A stretch of DNA of 64,000 nt. It comes from Alteromonas sp. CI.11.F.A3. Its GTDB lineage: Bacteria; Pseudomonadota; Gammaproteobacteria; Enterobacterales; Alteromonadaceae. Each line of letters begins with the position of its first letter. The stretch's first letter is position 1. Location of the stretch: positions 2,914,001-2,978,000 of the forward strand of contig NZ_CP136708.1 of assembly GCF_032925565.1 (NCBI RefSeq), given 5' to 3'. A program made the translations under genes and the position numbers. Under the pieces are notes generated by a model. The model made no database searches, was not told the DNA's origin, and worked only from the letters and a program-made list of their open reading frames with translations. This document shows positions 6,928-17,222 of the stretch, one piece after another.

Positions 6928-9379
6928 AGTGAATAACAAACTTATAAAATTTGCCATAAAAACAAGTCAATTAGGCTTTTGCTTGGCGGTTATGGCAAGC
7001 GCTAATGCATTTGCATCAAGCTCAACCGACCTTATGCTAACAGAAACAGGTGCTGGTGTTGCTGCTGAATCAGAAACAACGTACGAATTAAACGGCCGGA
7101 CGATAAGCGTAACAATTAGTGAAACTAATGGCTTAACCGTTGCTGATAGCAAGAATATACTTGCGTCGCAAAAAGGCCACTTTGTTGCAGCCGGAAATTA
7201 CCTAATTCCTAACGAATCAGTTGGTGAATCAAGTGCCGAGGCAGAAAGTACCAATGGTCCCTTTATCCAAACCTTAGTGTTTGATATTAATAGCCAACAA
7301 ATACGTAGCTACACAATAGGCACTCAAAATACGTCAAACCACGCCATTAGCATTACCCAAACATCAGCGACTGACGTGAAAGACTCCGAAGCCTTATGTA
7401 GCGCCAAGATAGACGACAAGCTACAGTTCATCAATATAGATGCGTTGGGTATGCTCACCCAATATTTGGCTATACCGGCTAAAAGCGGTAGCGCGCTCAC
7501 GGTTCATCCGCTACGAACACTGGCGATTGGCCCAGGTATAAAAAGCTGTGCGCTTGGGGTGAGCGACCACACACCTAATTTCACCGTTTCTGACGCCAAA
7601 GTTTCTGATGCCGAAACTTCTCACGCAAGAACAAAACATATTGAGCAAACTATTTATTTGGCTGACGAATACGCCGGTGTTTGGGCCATGCCTGCAGATG
7701 AAGAAGCTGAGGTCGAGCGCACGCTCATTTTCAATCAGCCTGACACGCCGGTAGAGGGTGTCGCCACCCTTAATGGGGTTGAGGCACACAAGACGGTTCT
7801 CGCTAGCCTGATTACAAATAGCCCAGATACAAATAGATCGGCTGCAAATAGCTCACGTACAAAAAGCCCTGCTACAACAATTCTAGGTATACAAGAGACG
7901 GTTACTGCTTGGGTAAGCCCGGAACACAGTGGACTTTGGCTACACAACACGTGCGCCACAAACTTCTTTGGCTTTGATAAAGAGATAGCGCCAGAAGATA
8001 TCGTGCTGTGGGTAAAAGGCGATACGGTTCACGCCAACATCTACGATGATAACTCTGGTGGCACGCTTACCACCAACATCACCCAGGCCATTGCAACGCT
8101 AAACAGCTGCCACACAAACCAAGCATCTCTTATCAAGACACCCACCTCTTTTAACGAGACGTCTTTTAACGAGACACCCATGTTAAAAGACACAAATCTC
8201 ACTACAGAGACACCCACCCAAAACGGTGATGTATCCACTAACATCACTAACGAGACACCCATGCTTTCTGCTATAGAACTGAAGCCCATTTATGAAACCG
8301 ATGTGGTGGAGAATTATGGCGATGCAGCAGATGATCCTGCTATTTGGGTAAACAAAAACAACCCGTCTAAAAGCGTGGTGATTGGCACTAACAAAAAAGG
8401 CAGCTTAAATGCCTATAACTTACAAGGTGAGTTGGTTGCATCCCACAAGGTAGGGCGAGTAAATAACGTGGGCGTGGCATATGATTGGGCGCCGCAACAC
8501 GATATCGCGGTGGCCAGTAATCGAAGCAGCAATAGCATGTCGGTCTTTTTTATCGATAAGCAAACGGGCGAGCTAACCTTTAACACCAACATCCCTACCC
8601 CGCTAAACGATATATATGGGCTGTGCGTGTTTTCGATAAATAATCACACCCAAGTATTAGTGAATAGCACAGATGGCCGGTACTTACGCTATTTGTTGAA
8701 CGCGCCAACTGATGTAAATAGTAACGCCATCGCGAAAACTAACACAAACACCTATACCAACAATGCGAGCATGACTGAAAAGGCAGATCATTCTCAGGTT
8801 TCTGCCACCTTAATTCACGACTTTACATTACCGTCTCAACCTGAAGGATGCGTTGTGGACAGTGATGCACAAATTGCCTACTTGGGAGAAGAAGGTGCTG
8901 GCATTTGGGCGTTAGATGTTTCTGAAATAAAAACAATGCCTTCATCAACGCGCGCTAAAGCCGCAAACAAGAATGCTTCAAACAAGCTAATTAACAAGAC
9001 ACCCATGTTTATTATTCCGATTGAATCACCGGTTACCGCAGATGTTGAAGGTTTATCGTTATTTGATGTAGACGGTGTGCGCTATTTAATTGCTTCTAGC
9101 CAAGGCAATAATCAATACGCTGTGTATGAGAGCGAGGCTCCTTATAACTTGGTGGGTATGATAAGCATTGGTGCAAATTATGATAAAGGCATTGATGGCG
9201 TGTCGGAAACCGATGGGCTTGAAACCACAAACGCCAATCTGGGCGGGCCATTTAAAAATGGGCTATTGGTGGTGCAAGATGGAAGAAATGTAATGCCTAG
9301 CCAAAGGCAGAACTTTAAGTTAGTAACAGGTGATGACTTAGCTGATGCAATTCGCTCTCATGTGAGCAATCGTAATTAG
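6920..9379 (+). CDS. Two-domain beta-propeller phytase (3-phytase family), exported
   Basis: The 819-aa protein has a signal peptide (cleavage near NAFA|SSS). An N-terminal degenerate propeller domain (about 40-400) is followed by a canonical beta-propeller phytase domain (about 455-815) with the signature GDAADDPAIWVNKNNPSKS and a later EGLSLF. Beta-propeller phytases use Ca2+ to release phosphate from phytate outside the cytoplasm. The protein is longer than usual: the inter-domain linker (residues 406-447) is built from four in-frame copies of the GACACCCA(T/C) repeat (encoded KTPT, ETPM, ETPT, ETPM), and another copy lies at residues 693-696 (KTPM). Further Asn/Thr/Ser-rich tracts occur near 7800-7870 and 8710-8780. 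A good ribosome site (AAAGGAA) precedes ATG 6920. Confidence 0.9.
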   Translation: MNKVNNKLIKFAIKTSQLGFCLAVMASANAFASSSTDLMLTETGAGVAAESETTYELNGRTISVTISETNGLTVADSKNILASQKGHFVAAGNYLIPNESVGESSAEAESTNGPFIQTLVFDINSQQIRSYTIGTQNTSNHAISITQTSATDVKDSEALCSAKIDDKLQFINIDALGMLTQYLAIPAKSGSALTVHPLRTLAIGPGIKSCALGVSDHTPNFTVSDAKVSDAETSHARTKHIEQTIYLADEYAGVWAMPADEEAEVERTLIFNQPDTPVEGVATLNGVEAHKTVLASLITNSPDTNRSAANSSRTKSPATTILGIQETVTAWVSPEHSGLWLHNTCATNFFGFDKEIAPEDIVLWVKGDTVHANIYDDNSGGTLTTNITQAIATLNSCHTNQASLIKTPTSFNETSFNETPMLKDTNLTTETPTQNGDVSTNITNETPMLSAIELKPIYETDVVENYGDAADDPAIWVNKNNPSKSVVIGTNKKGSLNAYNLQGELVASHKVGRVNNVGVAYDWAPQHDIAVASNRSSNSMSVFFIDKQTGELTFNTNIPTPLNDIYGLCVFSINNHTQVLVNSTDGRYLRYLLNAPTDVNSNAIAKTNTNTYTNNASMTEKADHSQVSATLIHDFTLPSQPEGCVVDSDAQIAYLGEEGAGIWALDVSEIKTMPSSTRAKAANKNASNKLINKTPMFIIPIESPVTADVEGLSLFDVDGVRYLIASSQGNNQYAVYESEAPYNLVGMISIGANYDKGIDGVSETDGLETTNANLGGPFKNGLLVVQDGRNVMPSQRQNFKLVTGDDLADAIRSHVSNRN
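8137..8262 (+). repeat. GACACCCA(T/C) repeat array inside phytase linker, four copies
   Basis: Copies at 8137-8145 (C), 8173-8181 (T), 8209-8217 (C) and 8254-8262 (T), where the letter is the ninth base, are spaced 36, 36 and 45 bp apart. All spacings are multiples of three, so the reading frame is kept. A shortened copy (TTAACGAGAC at 8151-8160, without the ACCCAT end) precedes the second. Confidence 0.9.
8998..9006 (+). repeat. GACACCCAT repeat, single copy in phytase domain
   Basis: The context TTAACAAGACACCCATGTTT matches the extended consensus of the family. It encodes NKTPMF within a loop of the second propeller domain, just after a low-complexity stretch (KAANKNASNKLI). Confidence 0.75.
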
Positions 9380-9424
9380 TAGATGCCTGTTCTCAAACAT
9401 TAAGAAGGACTTGAGTTGTAAAGC

Positions 9425-9454
9425 AAAAGGGTAAGCGGATTGGCTTACCCTTTT
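9425..9454. terminator. Bidirectional rho-independent terminator
   Basis: AAAAGGGTAAGC (9425-9436) pairs with GCTTACCCTTTT (9443-9454) as a 12-bp stem with a 6-base loop, with A-rich and T-rich flanks. It separates the convergent phytase and CBS-domain genes. Confidence 0.85.
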
Positions 9455-9486
9455 TACTTTTAAAATACTTAAAAACACTTCAAACG

Positions 9487-9906
9487 CTAGCTAGCGCGCT
9501 GATAGCCGGATCGAAGTTGTACGTCTATTGCTCGAAGCACTGCCGTTCGGTTAATACTTCCAACCAATACCCCATCGTCGTCAACCACAGGGTAAACGCG
9601 AGGTTTATCTTTAATCAGTAATTGTGCCAGTTCTATTACCGACAGATACGGTTTAATAACCACAACCGGTGCTTTCATTATTTCAGCCACTCGGCAAATC
9701 TGCTCTCGGTAGTAACTTGACGCTATCATTTGAGCAATGCAATCTTGCTCAGACAAAAAACCAATCACTTTACCTTTAATATCAATTACTGGGCCTCCAC
9801 TTTGCCCGCAAGCCAACAAAGCCTCAACGGCTTCGGCCACTGTCATATCCCCATTTAGTTTCACGGGGTGAGTATTCATATAATCACTGACTAGCAACGA
9901 TTCCAT
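9487..9906 (-). CDS. CBS-domain pair protein
   Basis: This 139-aa cytosolic protein consists of two CBS motifs (about residues 8-60 and 75-130; ends of the repeats read VIGFLSEQDCIAQMI and LVGSINRTAVLRAI). CBS pairs bind adenine nucleotides and usually serve as energy or ligand sensors; nothing here shows the partner. A GGAGAG ribosome site precedes ATG 9906. The 252-bp upstream spacer is AT-rich and holds no gene; it should carry this gene's promoter. Confidence 0.85.
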   Translation of the reverse strand: MESLLVSDYMNTHPVKLNGDMTVAEAVEALLACGQSGGPVIDIKGKVIGFLSEQDCIAQMIASSYYREQICRVAEIMKAPVVVIKPYLSVIELAQLLIKDKPRVYPVVDDDGVLVGSINRTAVLRAIDVQLRSGYQRAS

Positions 9907-10158
9907 ATTTCTCTCCCTGCCGCGGCGTCTTTTATAGTTTTATACAGCGTGAAGACGAAACGGCACTGCTTGTTATAGTAATGATGTAACGCAATGTTAT
10001 TTTTTTGTAATCAAATTATTTTTGTTACGCTTTAAGCCTAGTAGACGATGGCTATGACAGCTACTTTTTCTATTCGATTTTACTCACTAAAAACAGATTT
10101 TAAGCAACTGTTTAAACCAAATTGCGCACTTACCACAAATGTCACATAGCATACTGAC

Positions 10159-13100
10159 TTAGGCTGCCTTTAACTCATTCAAAAATACGGCTATCTCGTT
10201 AATCGCATCTGGCAATACACTGTCTATTTCTAGCAACTTTTCATCCTTGGCGAGTCGCTCAATATCACTAAAACGACGCTGCACGATCACAGCGCCAATA
10301 TCACCTGCCATTCCTTTAATGGTATGAGACACCAGTTTAATTTTAGAGACATCTTTGTCGTTTACAGCAGCTTTAATTTCGTCACATTTTCTAGGCACAC
10401 TTTCAATAAACATTTCACATATTTTATCGAATAAAACCTGGTTATTCGCCAACCGTGACAAGGCGCGTGACTTTTCCCAAACGAGTGTATCGCTTCCTTC
10501 TGACGATGATGAAGATACTGAGGAGGGCGAGGATTGCGAGGAAGATGAGGAAGATAAAGAAGATGGAGAAACTGGAAAAGACTCTGTAAAGCCCGATAAC
10601 GCTGCCAAAGCGGGACGATCACTTGCAGATTCGCCATGCCTTACTTGAGTTTCGCCCAGTACTGATTTACCTAAAAATTGCGGGCTGTAGGCAGACTGGA
10701 TCCAATTGATAATTTTAGGCTCTACCATGCTGGCCACTATAGGTTTAGTGACGTAGTCGCTCATGCCTGCTGCAATGCACTTTTCTTTTTCCCCTAACAT
10801 CGCATTGGCTGTCATAGCAATGATGGGAATCTGTTGATGCACTTGCCCTGCGCGGCCATCTCGAATAGCGCTAGTACTCGCATACCCATCCATTATGGGC
10901 ATTTGGCAGTCCATCAAAATACAGTGAAGGTAGTGCCCTTCTTTTTCGCATTCCCTAACAATATCTAACGCCTGTTCACCGTTGCTAGCAATTTTCACCG
11001 AAACGGGCAAATTATCAAGTACCCCTTTCGCCACTTCTATATTAATAGCGTTGTCATCTACTATCAGCACATGAGCCCCAGCAATACTCTCTTTTTCTAT
11101 ATCCGTCGCATTCGATTCTACTTGCTGTGTAGCTTGATTTTCTATTAACTCCGGAGAAGCGCTATCAACTACTTTTAAAAATTCAGATTTCAATAAGGGT
11201 TTTGTTAAAATAGCCGGGGTAAAGTTAGCGTAATACGTGGTTTGCTTTCCAATACTTTGCAACATACAGATGCGAGGAATGGATATTTGCTTCGCCAAGT
11301 TTTCCCAATTTTCGTCTACTACCGACAAAATGGGGTTGTTGTAATCGGTGACGATGACATCAATAGTTTCCCAAGAAACCTCTTCGAAAGACACGATGTC
11401 GGTATAGGTTTCTACACTGCTGCCACCTTCGCTAGTGATTAAGGTATTAATGTTTTGTGCAAGCGGTGGATACTGAGCAAACACAGCTAAACGCAAACCG
11501 TCCATTTTATTAGATAACGCCAAGTTTTGCTGACTATCAGCGGAAGTCGCATCCTCTACCGCAACCCAAAATGAAAAGACACTTCCTTGGCCTTGCGTGG
11601 AAGAAAAGTCGATATCTCCGCCCAACAATACACTAAGTTGCTTGCAGATAGATAAACCCAGCCCCGTGCCGCCAAATCGTGTAGCAACAGAAGCATCTGC
11701 TTGGGTAAACGCGGTAAAAAGCTTTGACTGGTGCTCTTTGGCGATACCGATACCTGTGTCGGTTATCGACACATGAAGCTGGGCTTTGTCCTCGTCACTG
11801 CCTCTAAGTGATGCAGTAAGCGCCACATGCCCCCGTTCGGTAAATTTGATGGCATTATTCACCAAGTTGCTAATAATCTGAGAAACACGATGTGGATCTG
11901 ACACCAAGGTTTCAGCTTTTAACCCCGTGGTATCGACAAGGAATTCTAAGCCTTTGTTATGGGCTCTTACTGCCAGTGAAGAAGATAAGGTTTCTATTAA
12001 GTTGACTGGATTAAACGCTTGCACGTTTAAATCTAATTTCCCCGCTTCAATTTTTGACATATCTAGTATGTCATTAATTAACACACTTAAATTGTTACAA
12101 CTCACATCCATCATAGCTGCAAGTTGTTCAGCCTTAGAAGACAGAGGCTGGCGCTTTAACAAATTGAGCGACCCGACTATACCGTTTAATGGGGTTCGCA
12201 TTTCATGGCTGATACTGGAGATAAACGCACTTTTCACCTGACTTGCCTGCTGCGCTTCATCACGTGCTTCGGCCAGTTCCTTAGTGCGACTCTGTACCTT
12301 TTCTTCAAGCGCTAAGTTGTTTTTCTCAATAGCCCGTTGGGTGTTACGTTGCTCGGTAATATCGCGTAAAACCACTGCCACACCAGAGTATTGACTTTGT
12401 TCGCCCCAGATAGGAGACACAGTAACCGCTAAACAATTTTCAATACCTGAGGTTTGTTTATACAAAATTTCATCCTGAAAATAGCCGGTTTGCGTAATTT
12501 CAGCATTAAGATATTTGTCCCACGATATTGGACGTATCGACTCAAATGAACTGTAGTGATGCCCTAAAATAGTTGAACTTGGTAGCCTAAATAACCGCTC
12601 TGCGGCCATATTCCAACTTTTCACTATGCCTGTATTATCCATACTGACTATGGCGTCACTAGACCCGGCCACAATAGCGGCAGATTCTCCTCGCGCTTCT
12701 GCCAGCTCATAACTTTTAGCGGCATTTCTATGAAAAAACAGCAGTACCGCAGCAAACAAAAGAGACATTGCCAAAAGAAAGCCATAAACCGCCAATCGTC
12801 TTTCATTCATTAAATTGGTAATCGTTTTTGCCGGTATAGCAAGATGCACGTAAATAAATTTTTGGCTCGGTGAGCTACTTACAATGACTCTTCGACTTGC
12901 TACGTATATCTCACTTTTCTTCCCATCTATGCGATTTATTAACGGGCGAACCCCTTCAGATAAAGGGGATGAAAATTCAGTATGCCACGTTACTTCAGGC
13001 GACAAGTCTTTGCTAAAACTAAAGTTTTTTTCTGGGTGATAAATGAAATAGCCTTCATCATCAGTAAGGTAAAGTTGTTGAGGAAAAGATACAAACTGCT

Positions 13101-13788
13101 TCATACCAACTAACGCTACGGCCGTATTGACGTTCATAATTATAAAACCGAATCTATCACCATTACCTCTAAAAATAGGTAAAGAAAGACGGATTACAGG
13201 CTTATAAGGAAACTCGACTTTGCCGTATTCTCTATTTAGACTGATGCCTGACATGTACAGTTCGTTTCGAGATAACTTTGCACTTTCTTTGTAATAATCT
13301 CTTGTGCCCTTTTTTTGCAGATCTACGCTATCTATCGCCGCTATTTTTAAACCGTCTCTTTCAACCCGTACCAGCTCTTTTCCATCATCTTCGACACTGA
13401 TAATTCGAAGTTGGTCAACTTCTTCATTATTTTCCAAAAAGGCAATAAAAATGGTTTCTATACGCCTTTTCCACACCGAAATGGAGGTATTTTCTAGTGG
13501 ATCTAGGCCATCATTTTCAATCGCTCGGGGGATACCTGATATGGGAGGCGTGGCGTGCAAAAACTTTAAATTATCGGCATATTGTGCAGCTTGACGATGG
13601 GTATAACCTTCTATCTCAAATGTGCGTTGATTAAGCTCGGATGACACTTCATCTAAAACGCTCTGCGAAAGGTTGCTTTCGAATAAAAGAGCAACAATCA
13701 TAGTGACAAGAGCGGCCACAACAACAACGAAACCAAGCACCTTTTGGGAGTACTTTACTCCCAATTTATGTTTTATAACCGCTGCCAA
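10159..13788 (-). CDS. Hybrid sensor histidine kinase with two receivers and HPt (BarA/ArcB-like layout)
   Basis: The 1209-aa inner-membrane kinase has a first membrane helix (about residues 18-38), a periplasmic Cache-like sensor region, a second helix (about 338-358) and a PAS domain (about 370-485). The dimerisation domain has His528 (SSISHEMRTPLNG) and the ATPase domain has DTGIGIAKEH and GTGLGLSICK. A first receiver is degenerate, keeping an Asp (VTDYNNP) and Lys (LTKPL) but lacking the acidic pair. The second receiver is intact (LIVDDNAIN, Asp960 in LMDCQMP, TKP). A Ser-rich linker leads to an HPt domain with His1155 (SHTIKGMAGD). Phosphate would pass His-Asp-His to an unlinked response regulator. 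The start appears to be TTG at 13788, without a strong ribosome site. Confidence 0.92.
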   Translation of the reverse strand: MAAVIKHKLGVKYSQKVLGFVVVVAALVTMIVALLFESNLSQSVLDEVSSELNQRTFEIEGYTHRQAAQYADNLKFLHATPPISGIPRAIENDGLDPLENTSISVWKRRIETIFIAFLENNEEVDQLRIISVEDDGKELVRVERDGLKIAAIDSVDLQKKGTRDYYKESAKLSRNELYMSGISLNREYGKVEFPYKPVIRLSLPIFRGNGDRFGFIIMNVNTAVALVGMKQFVSFPQQLYLTDDEGYFIYHPEKNFSFSKDLSPEVTWHTEFSSPLSEGVRPLINRIDGKKSEIYVASRRVIVSSSPSQKFIYVHLAIPAKTITNLMNERRLAVYGFLLAMSLLFAAVLLFFHRNAAKSYELAEARGESAAIVAGSSDAIVSMDNTGIVKSWNMAAERLFRLPSSTILGHHYSSFESIRPISWDKYLNAEITQTGYFQDEILYKQTSGIENCLAVTVSPIWGEQSQYSGVAVVLRDITEQRNTQRAIEKNNLALEEKVQSRTKELAEARDEAQQASQVKSAFISSISHEMRTPLNGIVGSLNLLKRQPLSSKAEQLAAMMDVSCNNLSVLINDILDMSKIEAGKLDLNVQAFNPVNLIETLSSSLAVRAHNKGLEFLVDTTGLKAETLVSDPHRVSQIISNLVNNAIKFTERGHVALTASLRGSDEDKAQLHVSITDTGIGIAKEHQSKLFTAFTQADASVATRFGGTGLGLSICKQLSVLLGGDIDFSSTQGQGSVFSFWVAVEDATSADSQQNLALSNKMDGLRLAVFAQYPPLAQNINTLITSEGGSSVETYTDIVSFEEVSWETIDVIVTDYNNPILSVVDENWENLAKQISIPRICMLQSIGKQTTYYANFTPAILTKPLLKSEFLKVVDSASPELIENQATQQVESNATDIEKESIAGAHVLIVDDNAINIEVAKGVLDNLPVSVKIASNGEQALDIVRECEKEGHYLHCILMDCQMPIMDGYASTSAIRDGRAGQVHQQIPIIAMTANAMLGEKEKCIAAGMSDYVTKPIVASMVEPKIINWIQSAYSPQFLGKSVLGETQVRHGESASDRPALAALSGFTESFPVSPSSLSSSSSSQSSPSSVSSSSSEGSDTLVWEKSRALSRLANNQVLFDKICEMFIESVPRKCDEIKAAVNDKDVSKIKLVSHTIKGMAGDIGAVIVQRRFSDIERLAKDEKLLEIDSVLPDAINEIAVFLNELKAA

Positions 13789-13953
13789 GGTAAATACATT
13801 CCAATTATCTGATATACATTAAAAACTAGTTTTAGATTTACAGATTGGCAAGTAATAGATTAAATTCGTTTTGAATAGCTAGGTTTGGTATTCAAACCCA
13901 CGCAGTGTACACTGCCAGCATGATGACACTTATTCAAAAATGTAACCTAGAAC

Positions 13954-15387
13954 ATGCACGAACCTAGCTTTCTTTGGTACGATTTCGAAACATTCGGTAC
14001 CAGTGGTCAAAAAGATTTACCTTGTCAGTTCGCCGCTATTAGAACCGATTTGGATTTTAATATTATTGGTAAGCCCATTAATATTATGAGCGCCATTGCT
14101 AACGATTACTTGCCCCACCCTGAAGCCTGTTTGGTTACCGGTATTACGCCTCAACAAACCTTACGTGACGGCTCGAACGAAGCTGATTTTGCCAAACGTA
14201 TTTATGAAGAAATGTCGACCCCCAACACCTGTAGTTTGGGGTTTAATAGCATACGCTTCGATGATGAAGTCGCTCGTTTCTTGTTTTACCGAAACTTCTA
14301 TGACCCTTATTCCAGAGAATGGCGAAATGGAAACAGCCGATGGGATATTATAGATTTAGCGCGAGCATGCTATGCACTTCGCCCTGATGGCATAAACTGG
14401 CCAACTCGTGACGATGGTACGCCTAGCTTCAAGCTAGAACACTTAACCAAAGAAAACGGCATAAGTCATGAGAACGCTCACGATGCATTAAGTGACGTTC
14501 ATGCCACTATTGCACTAGCAAAGCTGATTAAAGAAAAGCAGCCTAGATTATTCGAATACGCTTATTCGCTTCGTAGTAAGCATAATGTGGCTAACCAATT
14601 TGATTTAACCAAGCCTTCCGTACTGTTGCATATTTCTGCTAAGTTGCCTGCTAGCCAAGGGTGTTGTACGTGGATAATGCCTGTTGCTAAGCACCCTACC
14701 AACAGTAACACGATTATTGCCGTAGACTTATCAAAGCCTATCGATAGCTTGCTTAACGATTCTCCTGAAGAGATAAAAACCAAACTTTACGCCCGCTACG
14801 AGCCTGGCAATGATGCCAATAGTCTGCGCCCTGGGTTAAAGCTCATTCATATTAATCGCTCTCCTTTTGTGACTACTGCAAAAGCAATGACTGAAGATAA
14901 CGCGCATAGATTAGGGTTAGACAGAGATGCTTGTCTTGAAAATTACCGTATTTTGGCGCAAAAGCGTGACTTGGGCATGAAGTTGTCAAAAGTATATGAA
15001 AGCGACGCAGACGATAAAGAGCAAGATATCGATCATGCGCTTTATAGCGGTGGCTTTTTAAGCACCGAAGATCGTCATTGGTGCGACAAAGTGCTGGAAT
15101 CAAGCCCAGAACAATTAGGCGCCTTCGCTGAAGACACTCAGCATGTAGGCCTTAGGGCTTTATTGTTTAGATATAGAGCGCGTAACTACCCGTCTACGCT
15201 TACCTATGATGAAACTTTGAAGTGGCAACGACACCGCCAAGAGCGTTTAACCGACTCCACTTCGCCAGCATCAATTACGCTTGAGCATTATATGAGCACG
15301 TTAGAGCGCCTTGCTCATGAGCATGTTGATAACCCCGAAAAACAAGCGATATTAAGAGCATTATTTCAATATGCCGAAAACCTTTGA
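13954..15387 (+). CDS. sbcB: Exodeoxyribonuclease I
   Basis: The 477-aa protein carries the DEDDh exonuclease domain. WYDFETFG supplies Asp10 and Glu12, and ENAHDALSDVHATIALAKLI supplies the third block with catalytic His and Asp. The C-terminal SH3-like and helical regions fit ExoI (about 475 residues in enterobacteria). It degrades single-stranded DNA 3' to 5' and works in mismatch repair and recombination. The gene is divergent from the histidine kinase with a 165-bp spacer. Confidence 0.96.
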   Translation: MHEPSFLWYDFETFGTSGQKDLPCQFAAIRTDLDFNIIGKPINIMSAIANDYLPHPEACLVTGITPQQTLRDGSNEADFAKRIYEEMSTPNTCSLGFNSIRFDDEVARFLFYRNFYDPYSREWRNGNSRWDIIDLARACYALRPDGINWPTRDDGTPSFKLEHLTKENGISHENAHDALSDVHATIALAKLIKEKQPRLFEYAYSLRSKHNVANQFDLTKPSVLLHISAKLPASQGCCTWIMPVAKHPTNSNTIIAVDLSKPIDSLLNDSPEEIKTKLYARYEPGNDANSLRPGLKLIHINRSPFVTTAKAMTEDNAHRLGLDRDACLENYRILAQKRDLGMKLSKVYESDADDKEQDIDHALYSGGFLSTEDRHWCDKVLESSPEQLGAFAEDTQHVGLRALLFRYRARNYPSTLTYDETLKWQRHRQERLTDSTSPASITLEHYMSTLERLAHEHVDNPEKQAILRALFQYAENL

Positions 15388-15523
15388 CGGGACGCAACGA
15401 ATCGCATTACATTAAACTTATGTCTAATGCATTACTGTAATCACAATAATGCATAAACACGCTTAAGTCTGCAGCGTTAAGGTCGATATTGACTATAGAA
15501 AAGTAAGCAAGACTGCTCAAAGG

Positions 15524-17191
15524 ATGAATGTAGTAATGAACGGCGTAACCATAAGCTTTGATAAAACAAGAACCCATATTAACCTGACGCTGAACCCTTC
15601 AGAGTTTTCTAAAGAAATAGATATACGCCAAGTGAAAACGGAGTTAGCAACCGGTGAAACTAAACGTTTATATGTTTCAGATGCGGCTTTAAAATCGGCT
15701 TGCGATACTGCTAATCATTACTTCAAAACCGGTGATAATACCCTGGTCCAAGAGCGAGTTGGTGAGAGAAGGAACGCTGAAATAGAGTTTCGTATTCCTG
15801 AAGACGCAATGACAGCCAATCTTGTGATCACGTCGCCCTACGGTGGTAAATCGCCCACGTTAAATACCATTAAGTCTTTAGCCTTAAAAAACAATATTCA
15901 TCGAGGTCTTGGCACTCGAGTTATCGAAGCCATGTTGATGGAAGCACGAAAATCACCTCCTGGCACCATTATTGAGCGGACAGTAGCAAAAGGCCTACCT
16001 GCTAGGAATGGACGTTCATCGCGATTTATTCCTCTAGTGCCTAATGCACTTGAACGTATATTGAAACCGCAAACCAACGAAGGTGAGCGGGTTGATATGC
16101 GAAACCTAGGTGAGGTTATCTGCGTTAAAGTAGACACCCCTGTACTTCGCAGAACTGAGCCTACCCTTGGCAGAAGTGGCTTCGATGTGCGCGGTAGCAA
16201 GCTACCTCCTGTTCCTGGTGAATGGGTAGAGTTTCGCAAAGGCACTGGCACCGTTCAAGCCGATGACGATCAAAATTTACTGATGTCAGCCATTGCAGGT
16301 ATGCCTAAATACCAAGACCAAACCATGAATATCGACGATACCTATATTTGTAACGGGGTTAATGTGGGTACTGGTCACGTAAATTATGAAGGCGCAGTGC
16401 TGGTTAATGGCGACGTGACGGAAAAAATGCAAATAAAAGCAGAAGGCGACGTTACCATAAACGGTTTTGTAGAGTCTGCTCACATTGAGTCTGGTGGCGA
16501 TATAATTATCACCGAAGGCGCTATGGGGAAAGTGAATGACAGTGCGGGTGAATTCAACTGCCACCTTATAGCGAAAGGCAGTATTCACGTTCAGCATGGT
16601 CAAGGGATCGAAATTCAATGTTCGGGCAATATTACCGTTGGCCGTCAACTAGCTTACAGTAAGCTCCATTGTGGTGGCGCCGTTATTGTGGGTCAAATAG
16701 ATAAGCCTATGGGTAACTTGTTTGCTTGCGATATTGTAAGCCAAGATAGAATAGAGGCTGGCACCCTTGGTGCGGTATCTGGCAGCATGCTTAAGGTTGA
16801 TTTTAGCCCAGGCTTTGCACAACTACTTGAACGCAAAGATGCGTTAGACGAACTTGTTCGCCAACTTCGCGAAAACAACAGCAAGCACAAAGAAAAAATT
16901 GATATTTTGAAAAGTAAAAAAGTGCCTAAAGAACTTAAAACAAAAGTGACTGAGGCCCTTGAAATGTTCAATAACGAGAATGCATTGCTTGATTGGATTG
17001 AAATGAAAGTGCTGGAAATTAACGATGCGAAAGTTCAGTACCAACAAGATATTAAGCTTATTGCCAATAAGAAGCTCTACCCTGGTGTAACAGCGAAATT
17101 GAACAATCGTAATTGGCGCTCAGAGCGTGAGTATGAAAGAGCCCACATTCATTATGATTCTCATCAATGGCATTACGAACCTATCATCTAA
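15524..17191 (+). CDS. FapA/DUF342-family protein
   Basis: The 555-aa protein matches the FapA (DUF342) family: a variable N-terminal third, then a repetitive beta-helix-like core (INGFVESAHIESGGDIIITEG, then QCSGNITVGRQLAYSKLHCG), then a coiled coil (about residues 430-510, rich in Lys, Glu and Leu). The family includes flagellar-assembly-related proteins, but no flagellar gene is nearby, so function is unassigned. Two starts are possible, ATG 15524 and ATG 15536; the AAAGG ribosome site sits closest to the first. Confidence 0.82.
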   Translation: MNVVMNGVTISFDKTRTHINLTLNPSEFSKEIDIRQVKTELATGETKRLYVSDAALKSACDTANHYFKTGDNTLVQERVGERRNAEIEFRIPEDAMTANLVITSPYGGKSPTLNTIKSLALKNNIHRGLGTRVIEAMLMEARKSPPGTIIERTVAKGLPARNGRSSRFIPLVPNALERILKPQTNEGERVDMRNLGEVICVKVDTPVLRRTEPTLGRSGFDVRGSKLPPVPGEWVEFRKGTGTVQADDDQNLLMSAIAGMPKYQDQTMNIDDTYICNGVNVGTGHVNYEGAVLVNGDVTEKMQIKAEGDVTINGFVESAHIESGGDIIITEGAMGKVNDSAGEFNCHLIAKGSIHVQHGQGIEIQCSGNITVGRQLAYSKLHCGGAVIVGQIDKPMGNLFACDIVSQDRIEAGTLGAVSGSMLKVDFSPGFAQLLERKDALDELVRQLRENNSKHKEKIDILKSKKVPKELKTKVTEALEMFNNENALLDWIEMKVLEINDAKVQYQQDIKLIANKKLYPGVTAKLNNRNWRSEREYERAHIHYDSHQWHYEPII

Positions 17192-17222
17192 AGCGCTAAT
17201 ATTTAATTCGCTCACGCCTAAG

